This document shows, in pieces, positions 1-13,400 of a DNA stretch of 48,897 bases. A program made the translations under genes and the position numbers. Under the pieces are notes generated by a model that was given only the letters and a program-made list of their open reading frames with translations, was not told the DNA's origin and ran no database searches. The stretch is from Ulva prolifera (taxonomy: Eukaryota > Chlorophyta > Ulvophyceae > Ulvales > Ulvaceae). How positions within the stretch are numbered: the first letter of the stretch is position 1; each line of letters opens with the position of its first letter. The DNA is taken from assembly GCA_023078555.1 (NCBI GenBank), contig JALAAN010000018.1, positions 1 to 48,897 on the forward strand, written 5' to 3'.

Positions 1-530
1 GGACGCACGTGTGGCTGCTTCGCGCCTCCGCTCTGGATTCAATAGCCATGCGCGAGCGGCAGTGACACGATCCTCCAGCGCTGCTGACTCTAAAGCGGCA
101 GCTCCAGCCCCTGTGTTCGCCGGCGGGCTCATCATGGTGACGCGCTGTTCGCGCCACCAGTTGCGCTGCCCTGCGCTGAGGTGGCCCCGAGCTACGTTGG
201 CACACTCCTCCTGCCGCCACAGCCGCCTTGTCCGAGGATGGTGCATCCGCCTGCCTCGGACAAAATGTGCCATCGCCCTGCGCACCAACAACGTCAGCGC
301 TGCGCCGCAAAACAGCACATCATGCATGAAGCAGGGGCATGAGACACAATGCGTACCGCCTCACTCTGGGCGTCCCGTGCCAGCGTACACTCCACTGGAC
401 ATCATCGATGCTAGGCGCCGAGACCTCCACAGTCAGCTTTGCAGCCGTAGCTGGCATGGCCTCATCAGGAAACCTGTGCACCACAAGCAGACTTACAAAA
501 CAGTGAGTGCACCACTGGCATGTTTAGCAT
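1..530 (-). CDS. Giant Zn-ribbon/helicase gene, copy 0: 5' tip only (partial)
   Basis: This is the 5' end of a fourth copy of the giant gene described for copy A; the rest lies beyond the left edge. It matches 13971-14600 and 24035-24665 base for base except for scattered substitutions, at an offset of 13970 from copy A. A short first exon (530-497, ATG at 530) ends at a strong GTAAGT donor, and the second exon starts at 299 after a CGGCGCAG acceptor. An alternative unspliced start is the ATG at 327. The encoded stretch is Arg/Ala-rich and has no recognisable domain of its own. Its (TG)n array lies directly upstream at 651. Assignment to the family is certain; whether this copy is intact cannot be seen. 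Confidence 0.75.
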
Positions 531-647
531 GGCGACGGGAAGAGTGCTGCAACAGACCAACGGAGATATCTCAAAACCCATCGTACCTCAACAGCCACAC
601 GCACACATGGCCACACTACAGCAGAGTATCGTAGTACACGAGTAGCA

Positions 648-1112
<465 letters not shown>

Positions 1113-1829
1113 TGCGTGCGTGGGGGCGTCGCGCGCGATGCTTGTGCGTGCGCATGGCATCCAACGATTCATCTTTGTCGCCTGTCTCCACATGCAGGAG
1201 TCCAGGCAGTGCAGCCCTCTCGCCACGAAGCCTGCAACTGTATGCATGGCACCCGCCGCTGACCAACCCCACATCTGCGCGCCTCGCCCTGAAACTTTCG
1301 GCAAAATGGAACCTCCGATGACACACAAAGACATGCTACTTGTTGGTCCTGTTGACAGGTTCTGTGTCGATTTTGGCGTTGCCTTGTTTCACATGTGTTT
1401 TGGATCATCACATGATGTGACGTGGTGAGGCGTTCATGCCACCTGATCATGAGTGCTTCATCGCAGCAACCTTCGTCCAGCCACTACCAACTTCTGGGCT
1501 GTCAGTAGGGTGATACGGTGGCACTTGCTGCTGCCATGGTGAGGCTTGACACCAGCAGTGCAGCGCCCGTGAGTGATGCGCAATGATGCTGCTCATCTAT
1601 AGCAGTGCCCGGAGGTGCTGCAATCATGTCTCAAGTGCGAAACAGCACAGGTCAGGTCACTGCAACCGGAGCAGACTCCCACAGCGCAGAATTGTCACGA
1701 TTCCTAAGAAGCCGTCCGACTGTGGTACATCCAACGTGGGCGGGTGCCGAAACAACAGGTGGTTCGCTGGGCTGAGTTATTGTTACAAAATTGAGCTGCA
1801 AGGAAAGCTGGCAATATTGATGTACCGCC

Positions 1830-1830
<1 letters not shown>

Positions 1831-1863
<33 letters not shown>

Positions 1864-1901
1864 TAACATTATGATTATAAAAAAAAAAAAAAAAAAAAAA
1901 A
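1831..1901. repeat. Paired homopolymers: about 29 G then about 23 A
   Basis: A G-run (1831-1859) and an A-run (1879-1901) are separated by about 19 bases. In the sister block at 17180 the same place holds only nine G and no A-run; at 27539 and 32799 the G-run is reduced to four. The tract is therefore a local expansion in this copy. Its true length is doubtful in any assembly. Confidence 0.9.
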
Positions 1902-2029
1902 CCCCCCCGCAAAAACAATCTTCAAACAACCCCGCAAAAACCAATCTTCAACAACCTTCACAATCCCGTCGCATGCAGGTACCACCGGCAGAGGACAATA
2001 GACACAGCATGGCATGCATACAGTCACTG

Positions 2030-2584
2030 CGGCTGACCCCCCGTCATGCACTGGTGGTGCCACCCCACCCCAACATCCACCCTCCCACACCGCGGCAGCA
2101 GCCATGGAAGTCCAAAAACTATCCCACGCGAGCACCCGTCAGCGCGCGTACACCGCTGCCCAACACAAAGTAACCTCGGCACCCGCCTTGGATATCCCCA
2201 CCCGCCCCCACACATCCGGGAGGGCGCGAACGCCCGCAGATCTCAGCAGCGCGGGAACCATGGCCCCCACCCGCACCGCCGCCACAACCTGCTGTTGCAT
2301 CGCGAAGACGTCGCTGACCCGCTCCGGATGCCGCAGCCCGCCGCCAGCCACACGGGGCATCGCGACTGCGGGACGCCAGCGGCCATGCGTGCTGCCCCAT
2401 CCACATCTGCCATGGGCTCCACCCCTGCCACGGAACCACCGTCCAGCCCCTCCTGCATGATCAGCACGCGATGTGACTCCCTGTGAATTTCAGGTCGCAT
2501 CACTGTACACATGGAGAACGACGGTGTGTGTCGAGTGCTACAGTGCAGGCCAGAGCAAGATTCTCTCGCACGCTCCGCTTCCAC
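2030..2584 (-). pseudogene. R1-internal reading frame, instance a (frameshifted)
   Basis: This is the degraded counterpart of the minus-strand reading frame that stays open in R1 instances b, c, d and e. Here two single-base insertions (about 2352-2375) and one single-base deletion (about 2169) break the frame. The remaining open pieces still match the family in residues such as VGAMVPALLRSAG. No known domain is recognised. See the instance-d entry for the coding argument. Confidence 0.4.
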
Positions 2585-3313
2585 CCCCTACCACCATGTT
2601 CCTGCACGCACATCCGCTGCGCAGCTTCGCACCCACCTGTCCTGCCTTCAGACGCTTGCCCCGCCGTCATTGCCGCTGCCACCTCTGCCATCCACACAGC
2701 CGAACTATTACTGAAAAGATGGCTGCCTGTTCTACCAACGGTTGCGTCAGGTCGCCGGACGTTCCTCCTGTCACGCTGCACCTAGTGCACGGTCGAACAC
2801 AGGCGCGAGCGCTGAACAACTGATTCATGAATCACAACAGCGTGAATCACGTACGCAGTGGCATCCCGGATTCCACACCCAGGAAGATGCTGTCAATTGT
2901 TGAATGTGCTGTGTCCCATGTCCCAGCGACAAGGCGGCCTCTTCAGCCCATCCCGGTCGACTGCAATCATACATGCACATGCATGTGCGTCTCTCCAGAC
3001 GGCCCCCAGCCACACGCTGCGCAGCTGCATGCGCCCACCGCTGACAACACATATACAGTTGCGGAGCTCAGGTCCGTGGAAATGCTGAAATAGCATCCTG
3101 CATGGTGTACCGCGTGGAAATATCATCCTTCATGGACTTGCAAGCCAACGGCGCCTCCCGTCACGGTGACGACCACTCCCGTGGTCAGCCCTCGTCCGCG
3201 TGCCATGTCATCCATCCATGAGCGCCCGCGTTCCCATGTCGCCTGATCTGCCGCCGTGGCCGTCCTCCGTGGCTTGCATGCACGCGCGCATGCATGCATA
3301 GGAGCAGCAGATA

Positions 3314-4447
3314 GTCAATGCACGACAACACTGTACTGCGATACTGGAGACGACCGAGCCTTGTGTTTGCAGCCACCATCCTCCAAGTATCAAAAGTATG
3401 ATATTCAGCATCCTGCATTCATGTATCTATCGGCCTCGCCTCCGCGTCGGAGCTGCGGCGTCGGCTTCGAATCCAAGCATCTGCATCCAAAAACTCCGAG
3501 ATGCCGATCGCATCGCGTCGGCGTCGTCCCTCTGCAGCGGTGCCGGGCGTTAAAGTCGCGCTGCACCTCTGGCCACGCGGCTTCCAGCTGCGCCGCGCCA
3601 CGGATGGCTCGGCCGAGGCATCACCATCGCGATTCAGATCATATGCGTCATGTCCGATGCGACGGGAATCAATTGCCGTGGCCGGCCCTCAGCCGCGTGC
3701 CATGTCATCCATCCACGAGCGGCCGCGCCCCCTTGTCCAATGCGCATGCATACGCGACGCATGCGGTACGGAACACTGCACCCGACTGGAGACGACCAAG
3801 CCTCGTGTTTGCAGCCACCATCCGCCAAATATCATAGGTTTACTGTTCAGCAACCTGTATGCGGTTGCAAAAGACAGAGGCCGGGCCGCGAGCCGCCCTC
3901 CTGCATGTATGTACGTACGGGCGTGTGTCCGGCGGCTGCACCACGCCGGCGTCGGCTTCGCTGCATCCGCACACCAGGCAACTACGCGACGTTCCTCTGC
4001 AGCGGTGCCTTCGTCGGCGCTCCGCCACGGAGACACCTGTGGCCACGCCGGCCGCATGTCGCGGCCAAAAGGAAACAGGGCCCGACGGTGGCGCGGAGGT
4101 CGCCTCCGGCCGGAATGGACCGAGCCTTGTGTCTGCAGCCACCATCCTCCAAGTATCAAAAGAATGATATTCAGCATCCTGCATTCATGTATCTATCGGC
4201 CTCGCCTCCGCGTCGGAGCTGCGGCGTCGGCTTCGAATCCAAGCATCTGCATCCAAAAACTCCGCGATGCCGATCGCATCGCGTCGGCGTGTTCTGTCCA
4301 ACAGTCCAAAAGGAAACAGCATGCATCGAGCAGCGGGGCGCCGCAGCAGCGACGCACCTCTGGCCACGCCGGCCGCGGCGGCCCGCCGGCATCCCGCAAA
4401 AGAAAACAGGGACCGAGGGTGGCGCGGAGGTCGCCTCCGGCCGGAAC
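3314..4447. repeat. GC-rich block E, instance 1 (three sub-repeats)
   Basis: Three related sub-repeats begin near 3345, 3784 and 4113; each opens with a GACC(G/A)AGCC..TTTGCAGCCACCATCC-type segment. The second and third are about 330 bases and end in a shared GC-rich terminus carrying acagggcccgac or acagggaccgag, followed by an imperfect stem with a seven-base loop (about 4084-4106). The block reappears at 20041-20810 (near-identical), 30866-31280 and in part at 36450-36597. Its right end joins directly to the truncated exon 10 of gene copy A at about 4448. Minus-strand frames through it extend the truncated gene product by about 90 unrelated residues. Confidence 0.8.
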
Positions 4448-7400
4448 CGCGCGCGACCGGGCGGCGGAGCCGTCAGGCATTCAAATACTGCAGCATCAGC
4501 AGGCGTCTGCGCGAGAGCAGCCCGGCTTGAGCTTGCACCACCGTGTGCGGGGGCTGGCACCGACTGTCCCTGCACTGCCGCGACGGGCATGCATTCTCCG
4601 ATGAGGGCGACCCCATCACCATCACAGTCCGATTCGGTGTAGGCGCCGTAATCGTCACCCATGAGTGCATCGTCGCTGTCACCCGTGTCGACACCGCAAG
4701 GAGGCTGATCAGCATCGACGGCTTCAGACTCCGCGCCAGTGTCTGAGGAGACACAGCATGCATTGCCGAAATCTTCCTCATCACTGTACAACTGAACGCT
4801 CCCTGCGGGCGAGGACTCATCCTTCCGCTCGGCAATGCGAGCCTTCTCGGCTGCCTGCTGGTGGTTCGCATGTACAGCACAACAGCGGGCGCATACATAG
4901 CTGCCTCGCACTAGGCCCACCCCCTCGATGGAGCAGACCCGCTTGCACTTGGGGCAATACCACGTTGTGGCGTCGCCTGTTGTATCGCACACCCTCAGCA
5001 CCACTGCATGGCAGTGCTGCTTGGCGCTGCACATGCAGCTGTCATGCGTCAACGAGATTTTATTCTTGCAACGGCCCTTCACACTATCGATGTAATGGCA
5101 TCGTGTGACCTCAGATTTGTCCCGCATGTCGCACGTGGGCAGCCCAAGGGCGCGTGCGAAATCTCGAGCCGGCAGGAGTGCGAGGGCCGGGTCAGACTGG
5201 AGACGCTCGAGGACGAGTCTCAGGTCCTTGTCTCCCGCAATCTGAGCCTTCGACCCTCGATCCCCACGTAACACGCATCTCAACCCGCACGTGCCGTCTG
5301 CCTCCAACAGCTTCACGTCCGTCCAGCGCTGACACCCACGACAATAGTACACGACTGTCGCATCCCACCCGTCTTGACTTTGTCGGAACAACACATCATC
5401 AATGTGAGGATAACACACCCTTGACTTCGTGGGCCCGACACTGTTGGTGCAACCGGCAACATGGCACTCGTCCGCCCGACTCGGCCACATGTTGAATGCA
5501 GTGTCCTTACTGGCACGCGACTTGGGGGCATAGAAAAGCAGCCACTCCATGCCGTCAGACATGTCAGGCAAGATCTGGTGCACAGTGGTCAAGCCGTCGG
5601 GCGTTTGTGTGCCATGCTGCACTTGCTGCACGGGAGCTCGCTTAGGACCGCCGCCTTCAGCGCAACCATTGCAAATGCTTCGCGCAGTCGTGCCGTCGGC
5701 CCGTGTTACCCACGCGTCCGGGCTCTTCCACAGCGCGCAACGATTGCAGAACATTCTCTCAAATGTAACATGCGCATTTGTGTGGTGGATGACACAGCTC
5801 CGGTGATAGGGGCACACTCGGGAGGGGTGCCGGTGGTTGCTAGGTGTCATCGAACCCCCCGGGCAAGCCTCGTATGCCTCCGTCTTCTTGTCCCACACAT
5901 ACACAGCGCATTGCGCGCCGGTCAGCTTCCCCGGCCAGGGCGCGCCAGCTGGCATCCGTGCGGTGATCATCACCGGTGCACGTGCGGGTGGACGAGGCAA
6001 TGCTGCCTGCACTCGCTCGTCCTGCACCTGCCGCGGGGCGTCCATCTCCAGGCACACGCAGCATTGGCGCTTCCAGTTGCGCGAGTCCTGCGCGAAAAGG
6101 CCCTCTACCTTCAGGTAGAAGCAGCGGCTGCAGCTGACAGCAGCAACCCCATTAGCATCGATCAGGCGTGGGATCTGCAAAAAAAACATCCCTTGTCAAT
6201 TAACAAGCAAATCTTAGGAAGAAACACTCACGTGCCAATTTGAAACTCACAACACATGCAAGGCAATCTATTTATGCATGTACTGCAATACTGAATCGAC
6301 AACACTACCCCGTGTGGAATGGAATAGCAAGGCATGTGGACTTAGGGCAGACACGCATGGAAATAGCACCTTCACATGCTTTGGGCAGAGGCCGGTCTTC
6401 TGGTTTACTAGCAGCACACTGCAAGAGGTGACATCACAATGCGTCAAATCGCGTTTGTGCAAATTGGCAGAGCCAGCGACTAGAGTCTCGAGCCGTGGCT
6501 CAGTCACCGCCACCCCGTAAAATGCCTCATCCACCGGCGGCAACACTGCCTTCCGGCCAAGCATCGTTGCGCCTGTCCTGTGAATGTTGCAAACAGTGGC
6601 AAATCCGGTGAAATTCCCGATGTCCAGAACCTTCTTGCACGCTGTATTCTTGCAGTACCGCCCAAAGCCAGCGGTCCGCGTACCACGGAAATCTTCAATT
6701 AGAAGAAGCGGCTTCCGAAGGTGGCGAGGGCACAGATGCATCTGATTGCTGACCCCCCCCACGGTATCCGCAAGGCACAGCTCGTCTGCACCCGTCGCCC
6801 CCGCTGCCGATTTCTTGGAGTCAACAGCGAGGCACTTGCCCTGAAGCGGTATGTCCGGATTTGCCACCTCGAGCGACTTGTAGCTTCGCACCACCACCGG
6901 CACCGGTGCTCTTTCTACAACAACATGCGGGCTGTGAGAAACAAAATTTTCGGTGGAGCATCAACATAATCTTGTGCCATGTAGACAGCCGACTCACCAA
7001 CAGACCTAGCCCTCAAGGGAAAACACAAATGTTGTTGCGGTCGCACCCAAGCGCAGATACTGCAGCATTTGCTCCAAACTGTCGTTGCCCTGCCGTATTT
7101 GGCGAATGACACCCATGAACCCCGCACCGCCCGCGGTCCAGATCCAGTCCCGCATGTTCAGCGTCGGCGGCCTCTGTACCGGGATGCTGAAGTGCTGCAA
7201 AGTCGCCTTGCGGTGGACAAGGATCGCATTGAGGCCCTCCGTGGTCACCTGCATGCCAACATCTTGAATGTGTGAACACTACCATTCAATCACGTGTGGC
7301 CATGATGCGGCTCTCCATTTTCTATGCATCTGTGACGAGGGCGACTCGGGTGCAGCTCAAACCCACCATGCATGTGTAAAAAGGTCGCGAAACGGATACA

Positions 7401-10400
7401 CCAACCCAACAAGCAAGGTTGGCTGTCTCAACATCGACACATGCATTGCCACAATGCAACATTGCCAACCGCTGGGTGCACATATGCATATGCGGCATGC
7501 ACCAATATAGGAGCTACCGAACATGAGTAGGCGGTAACACGAACCTCCACCTCAACAGTGCCGACACGAAGTTTTGTCAGCCGCTTCCGCCGCATTGCAT
7601 CCGAATTGTATAAGCACTCGCGTTTCCGCATGCGCTCCAACAGGAAATCTCCCTCTTGTCCGAAGAGCTCAGCATTGGACATCTCTTGACCAAATCGGCA
7701 GAGATCGACGTCTTCGGCAATGTCCTCAACAGTGCAACCCTCTGTCTGAGCATCGCGATCTTCAAGGTGGTCACACACGTCGGCCACGACCCTCTCGCCA
7801 ACCGATCGCATGGCCTCCAGCGGAGATGAGATCTTGCTGCCGCTAGCCGTGCTAAGCATGCTTCGCAAGTCCACACCATGATCCCCACCTGCAGCCTCCA
7901 ACTCGTGCAACCATGCCGTCTGCACCTCGTCGCCAATCTGTAGCATGGTGCAAAAGGCCTTCACCTCCGCTGCACAGTTATCAATCGCGATTAGCATCAC
8001 GTGTGGCCATGTGGAAACGATTGGAGCAGCATGCAGACAACACAGTGGGTGCAAATATGCATGCATGTCGGCCGAGTTCCCAAACGTACAACTGTCAAAC
8101 ATGCGCATATAAGGTTTGATTGATTGACAACGTTATTCGGGGGGCAATTGGCTTATGTTTCGCACAATGCCCCACCGAGCAGCGGGTACTAGACACAGTC
8201 ATACGTGCGCTGTAAACAATGCGCATGTGAACAATAAGTTTTAGCGGTGAATAACTTCCACATTAACGCTGATCACATGATGGTGCTGTGAGCAGTGCCA
8301 GGACGGGACGGTAGGGTGCACGATGCGGCATCAACAGGGCCAAAAGTGGAACTGTTGATGGGCATCGTGGGCTAGTGTCTCGTGCGTGATTCTGCAAGCC
8401 ACCTACGCATTTACACAGACCAAAACCGAATCTCCTTCAAATCAACATCATACATACACACGATTACACCACGATAGCGGCGACACCTCTACCCGCGAAC
8501 GCACAGTCAACGAACGGGCAGCAGCCCGATTCATTTATGGGTCAAAAGCAGCGGTGGCATAACAGAAACATAATTAGGCGGAAAATGGGGGAGTGACCAA
8601 TAGCGGATTTACACGCGGCGATACAAGCGGGCCACTGATATGCACATGCGTTTTACGCGCGACGACCAATGTAGGCGCAATTGGCCAACCCTTCACACAA
8701 AATTTGCAGCGCCCAATCCCAAAATCACGAGACAACACCACCAATGTCCCCCTGCCTAGAGTGGTGCGACCGTCACGGAAATCTTAGCTACAAATGGTTC
8801 ACACATCCGATGGTCCACACAGAGACCTTCGCATCGCAATCACGTAAGTGCCCGTCGTGACACAGCCACAACAAATTTCATTGAGCCGCGTCGACCGCCG
8901 ACGGTGTTTGCAAACTTGCCACAACACGCTTGCATGGGCAGAAAGTGGACGGTGAACAACGATTCAAAGGAAATGCATAACAACGATGATCATAAGGCCG
9001 AGTGAACAGTTGACGTCTAGTGGCTCGTGCAAACTGTGATATCGGAACATGCACTTTGCAAAATAGGCACATGACAGATATTTTGTAAGACGTGCTAGTG
9101 TTCTTACCTGCACTGTCCTCGCTGGGCTTGTATTTGTCCTCACCCCACAGATGGAGTGGCCCGGGCCCGCGCGGGTGCATCTTGCGGATCAATGTCCACC
9201 CGTATGCGGCAACAGCACTCTCGCCAGCGGTCTGATGAACACTCATGCTGGCGTCTAGGAGAGCTCGACCATGCATGTCAGCAGCTCGCAACTGCCGCGT
9301 GCCCTCTACACTCTGTAGGAACAAGTTCCCAACGGCCGCATGTAGATACACCGCCAACGCATACGGGTTTTCATCCCGCTGCACGCGTAAGGCCTTGAAT
9401 GCAGCGGTTTTGACAAGGTTCTTCATCGCCGATGGCACACCAAGGTCAGACAGGGCCTGCATCATGTGTGATGTCATGTATTTGCCATTATACATCAACA
9501 GCATGGCCAGCACATGGTATCATGTCAACATAAATCACAATCACACAGGGCAGTCGCCTTTCCGACAAGTGCAGATCACATGAGACGCACCAAATCTCCA
9601 AACAATGCGTTGAGGAACGCAGGGTGGAGGTAATCTGTTTGATATGTGTTGCAATTGGTCGACCATTGGCCACCGACAGCAATCGCCGTTCTGTTCTCGT
9701 GGCCATTGTGGTGAAGGTGCCCTTGTATAACGCGCCCAAACACCATCCCCGTCCGCATCTCACGTGACAATGCATGAATGTCAGTCGAGGCAAGGAATCG
9801 CGCCAAGAGGGCAGACATGGCGTATGGCGCCATGGGGATGAATCGTAGTGGCACCATGCCGTGGTAGCGACAGAAGCAGAACCTGCATACAACAAGCTCA
9901 TGCATCAACCTTGCGGGTGAACAAACAGACCCATGACAAAAATTCTATACCCCATCATGGGAAGCACAGCAACCGGAATGGTGGACATGTGAATTGATAC
10001 ATGGATTTCAAGTATGGAGAAGCCACGCACATATCGTCGACAGCCGCTGGAGTGGGGTCCCCGAACTTGGTGAGCGTACGCCTTCTGATCAGATGACTCA
10101 ATTTGAATGGCTCTCCAATCGGCAGGCCCGCAAGATCTGCCACATCGACAACCCTCTGGTGAATTGCGATTGACAACAAATGCTCCCCAGCCGAACCAAG
10201 GCTGCTGTTCCAATCGGCTCCTTCAATGTTGAGAGCTGCGGTACTGTCCACCACAATGTTCTTGACGCCGAACACATTAGGGGCCTTGTCCCATGCGATC
10301 GCAAACTCACATGTAAATGTTACCTGTTCACGAAACCCTGAGTCAGCTCTCGATGACGCACCACGCCATTCCGATACTGTGGCGGAGAGGTGCATGCATG

Positions 10401-13400
10401 GTGCGCGAGCATGCGAATGTTGCAGGCATAACGCGCATGCATGCGGATGATGCTGCAACCATCGACCACAAGACACATGCATGCAAGGTTGGAGACACGT
10501 CAATGAGGCAAACCCACCTGTGTGGTTCGAGTCGCCTCGTCCACGTAGTAGGTTGGGACGAAATGGATATGGCCCCACCGCAACGCCACAAAGACCGGGT
10601 TCCGAGCTCCAGAAAGCATCTTCAAGAATGCCGTCACCCGCCCGTACATGATGGTCATCGCGCCACAGTTAGTGGCTTCAGCACAGCTCCGGATCTCGGC
10701 GGCTTGCATCGGCTTTGGCTTTAGAGTGTTCATCGCACCATTCGCCTTGAGAGCCATCACATACAGCCGCACTTTGATTTGGAATACACGGAACAAATAA
10801 GACGCCTCCCGATGAGCCTGCAGGCAAGCACGCTTCTAAATGCATGTGAGGGGTCAACAACGCCGCACTCGCGTCACGTAAATGGCCGGGTCCTTGAAGT
10901 GTGTACACGACACTTTATGCTGACGTTTGTAATTGCATGCTGCCGCACACTACCATATCGATGCACATGGGAAGCATGAACGCACCTTGGCTACAGAAGC
11001 TTCGCTGCGAAACAGCTCCCATTGCCCCTCCCAATACGCATCCACAAGGACCGTGAGAATGTACTTGTACAAGGCGAGTGTATTGAAACTACCTATGTGA
11101 CCGGCCCATGTCAGCAGCGTCAAGGTGTGGCCAAACACACGCCCGGGACACTTTCTGAATGACTCCACGACGGCCCCCATTGGCACCTCCCCTGCACTGT
11201 TGCATGATTTCTTCATGTCATTTAAGATCTCAGCCGGGGGGGCGCGGTTGGGATCTCCTCGAGGGTCAAATGCTGGATCGTCCACAGCTGACACCAGCGC
11301 TGCCAGATAGCCACGCGCGAATGTCAACGCTACACTCGCAGATTTCTTCTGGCCTTCCACACCACGGCATGGTATGCATTTGTACCAGTTGGCATCTGTG
11401 TCATCCCAGACGGCTAACGGGTGTGACGCCAAGTTCCGCACTTGCATCTCATGGCGCGGCATGACAACATCATGGTGAGCCATTGCAGATGCGTCCATGA
11501 TGCTGCACTTGACTCTGCACACCGTGTCGACACATGTTTGCGGTTTTGCCCTGTGGCCATAACTGATACTAAGCATGTGAGGAATGGAATGCTAACGGAT
11601 GCGTTCGGCCACAACAGACATACGCTAGTCACCGCACAGTATCAGCATTGTTACTCACATGTACATGCAGTATGGCAGCTTTGCCGCAGTTCAAGTATGT
11701 GGCGTTGTTGGTGACAAATAACACTTTATGATGCGTGCATGCATGTGTCGGGATCCCGCGCAAAGTGACACAACACAAGACCGCTGTGGGGTCCGCGGAA
11801 CAGGCCATAGACGCACATGGGATTCAGCGGGGGCAACATGGAATACACACCTCGCGTATCGCTCTGGATTGTCGAGCAAATCTCCAAGGCGGTGCAGCTC
11901 CGCAACCTCATCACCATGCGAGTGCTCGCGTACAGTCACAACGCCGCAGTCGCCGTCGGCAGGCTCCGCCGCCCGGGTGGGCGATGCGCACACAATAACT
12001 GAATCAGACTCCGACGGTGTGTACGACGGGTCTTCTACACCCTCGATGTCCTCATCACTGGAGTTGAAGAATGAAAAACTCTCACACTCTGCCTTGCCAT
12101 CATCACTGCCTGGCACACCGTCACCACGTGCCGGTGAGGCTCGCATCAGTTGCGGTGTAGGGGCAGCACCACCACTGCCTCTGTGTGCAGCACTCGCCCG
12201 CTCACACACACCTGTCACGGGTGGCACCTGCTCGGGTCTAATGACAGAATCACGACGGCAAAGCGAGGCCGCAAAGTCCGGCTCCGGGGCAGCAACATCA
12301 CCCTGCCCACAGGTAGCGCTGCTGTCAGCCGGTGCCGCTTCGCCGCCACAAACCCCAACCTCAGGTCGCTGCGCAGCGACCCCGCTGAGCCACTGCGTGA
12401 AAGACTTTTGAGGCTCGCGTGCGCCTCCCTCAGCAAAATCCACCAACCGCGCAGGTGTACCCCGGTTGGAGGCATCTGGCAAGGGCGCATCGTCGTCAGA
12501 ATCATCAAGAACGGCCCTGGACAGAGACACAGCACCTCTGCTGTGTTTAGGGCGGTGCGAGGCACTGCGCCCCACATGCCACGTCTTCCTAGCAGCGGGG
12601 CGCACACCAGCGCTGATCCATGATACATCAAGCCCACGGATGCAGTTGGCTGCACCAGGACCCCCCGGTGAAGGGCGAACCTCAGCGGCGGAGTCTGCAA
12701 CGGTGGTATTACCCACATTGGGAGCTGCCAGAGGACAGCCACCTTCAGGGGCCACTGCAGCTGCAGCATCCACAGCCGCGCCCCCACCCGCCGCCTTCCC
12801 TACGACTGCGCACACGCTGTCAGCTGCCTCCTCACGCACACGCTTCTTCACTACAGACCTGGCACCAGACATCATACGAAACTGCCGCGATGTCCGAAGA
12901 CGCAATGCAGCTGCTGCAATCTGCTTCGACTTGGCTGATGGGCTGGCCACCGCGGCCGGCCGGTTTGAAACCGCCTCAGCTGAGCCCAACCCCGCCGCGC
13001 CGCCGCTGCCCCGTTCACTACCAGCCTCCACACCTCCACCGGGATCAGGCAGCATGGTTCCAGAACCACCTCCCCGCAGCCTCAGCCCCACGCTGGTGTG
13101 TGCCAGGGTCAACTCTGCAACCAGCTGTGGGTCTGCGGCATGTGCAGCACCCGCAGCACCTGTGGCCACTACTGCTGCGCCCGCTACAGCCAAACCGGTA
13201 AAACTCACACCATGCGCAGCCGCAGCAACACCTGCAGCCGCGGCTACATCTACAGCGGGCACATCATTTGGATGCGCAATAGAGTCAAACCCCACGCATC
13301 CCACGGCACTGGACACCACTGCCCCGAACTCAGGACACATGGCTCCTGTGGGCTCGGCTCTTTGCTCTATCGGCACATTCACATCACGGGCACCCTCAAC

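Larger units (their letters stand above)
1117..3300. repeat. Repeat block R1, instance a (non-coding, diverged)
   Basis: A short GC-rich spacer (1117-1155) also follows the TG arrays of copies A and B. The rest is block R1, found again at about 16520-18560, 26840-28960, 32090-34190 and, in part, 35745-36440. P2 and D, which separate the TG array from R1 elsewhere, are missing here, so this instance carries a deletion. From about 3030 on, the sequence resembles 30570-30860. The plus-strand frame around 1200-1430 looks protein-like but changes between copies are mostly non-synonymous, so I treat it as non-coding. The block's function and class are unknown. Confidence 0.75.

Noticed and set aside
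1169..1450. Protein-like plus-strand frame in R1 (shared at 16540, 26880 and 32130)
   Set aside because: Comparing instances a and d codon by codon gives about ten replacement changes and two silent ones, and instance c is frameshifted. There is no sign of selection.
7006..7008. Alternative genetic code with TAG sense
   Set aside because: Other long frames end normally at TAG (for example 37953), and a splice solution removes this TAG.
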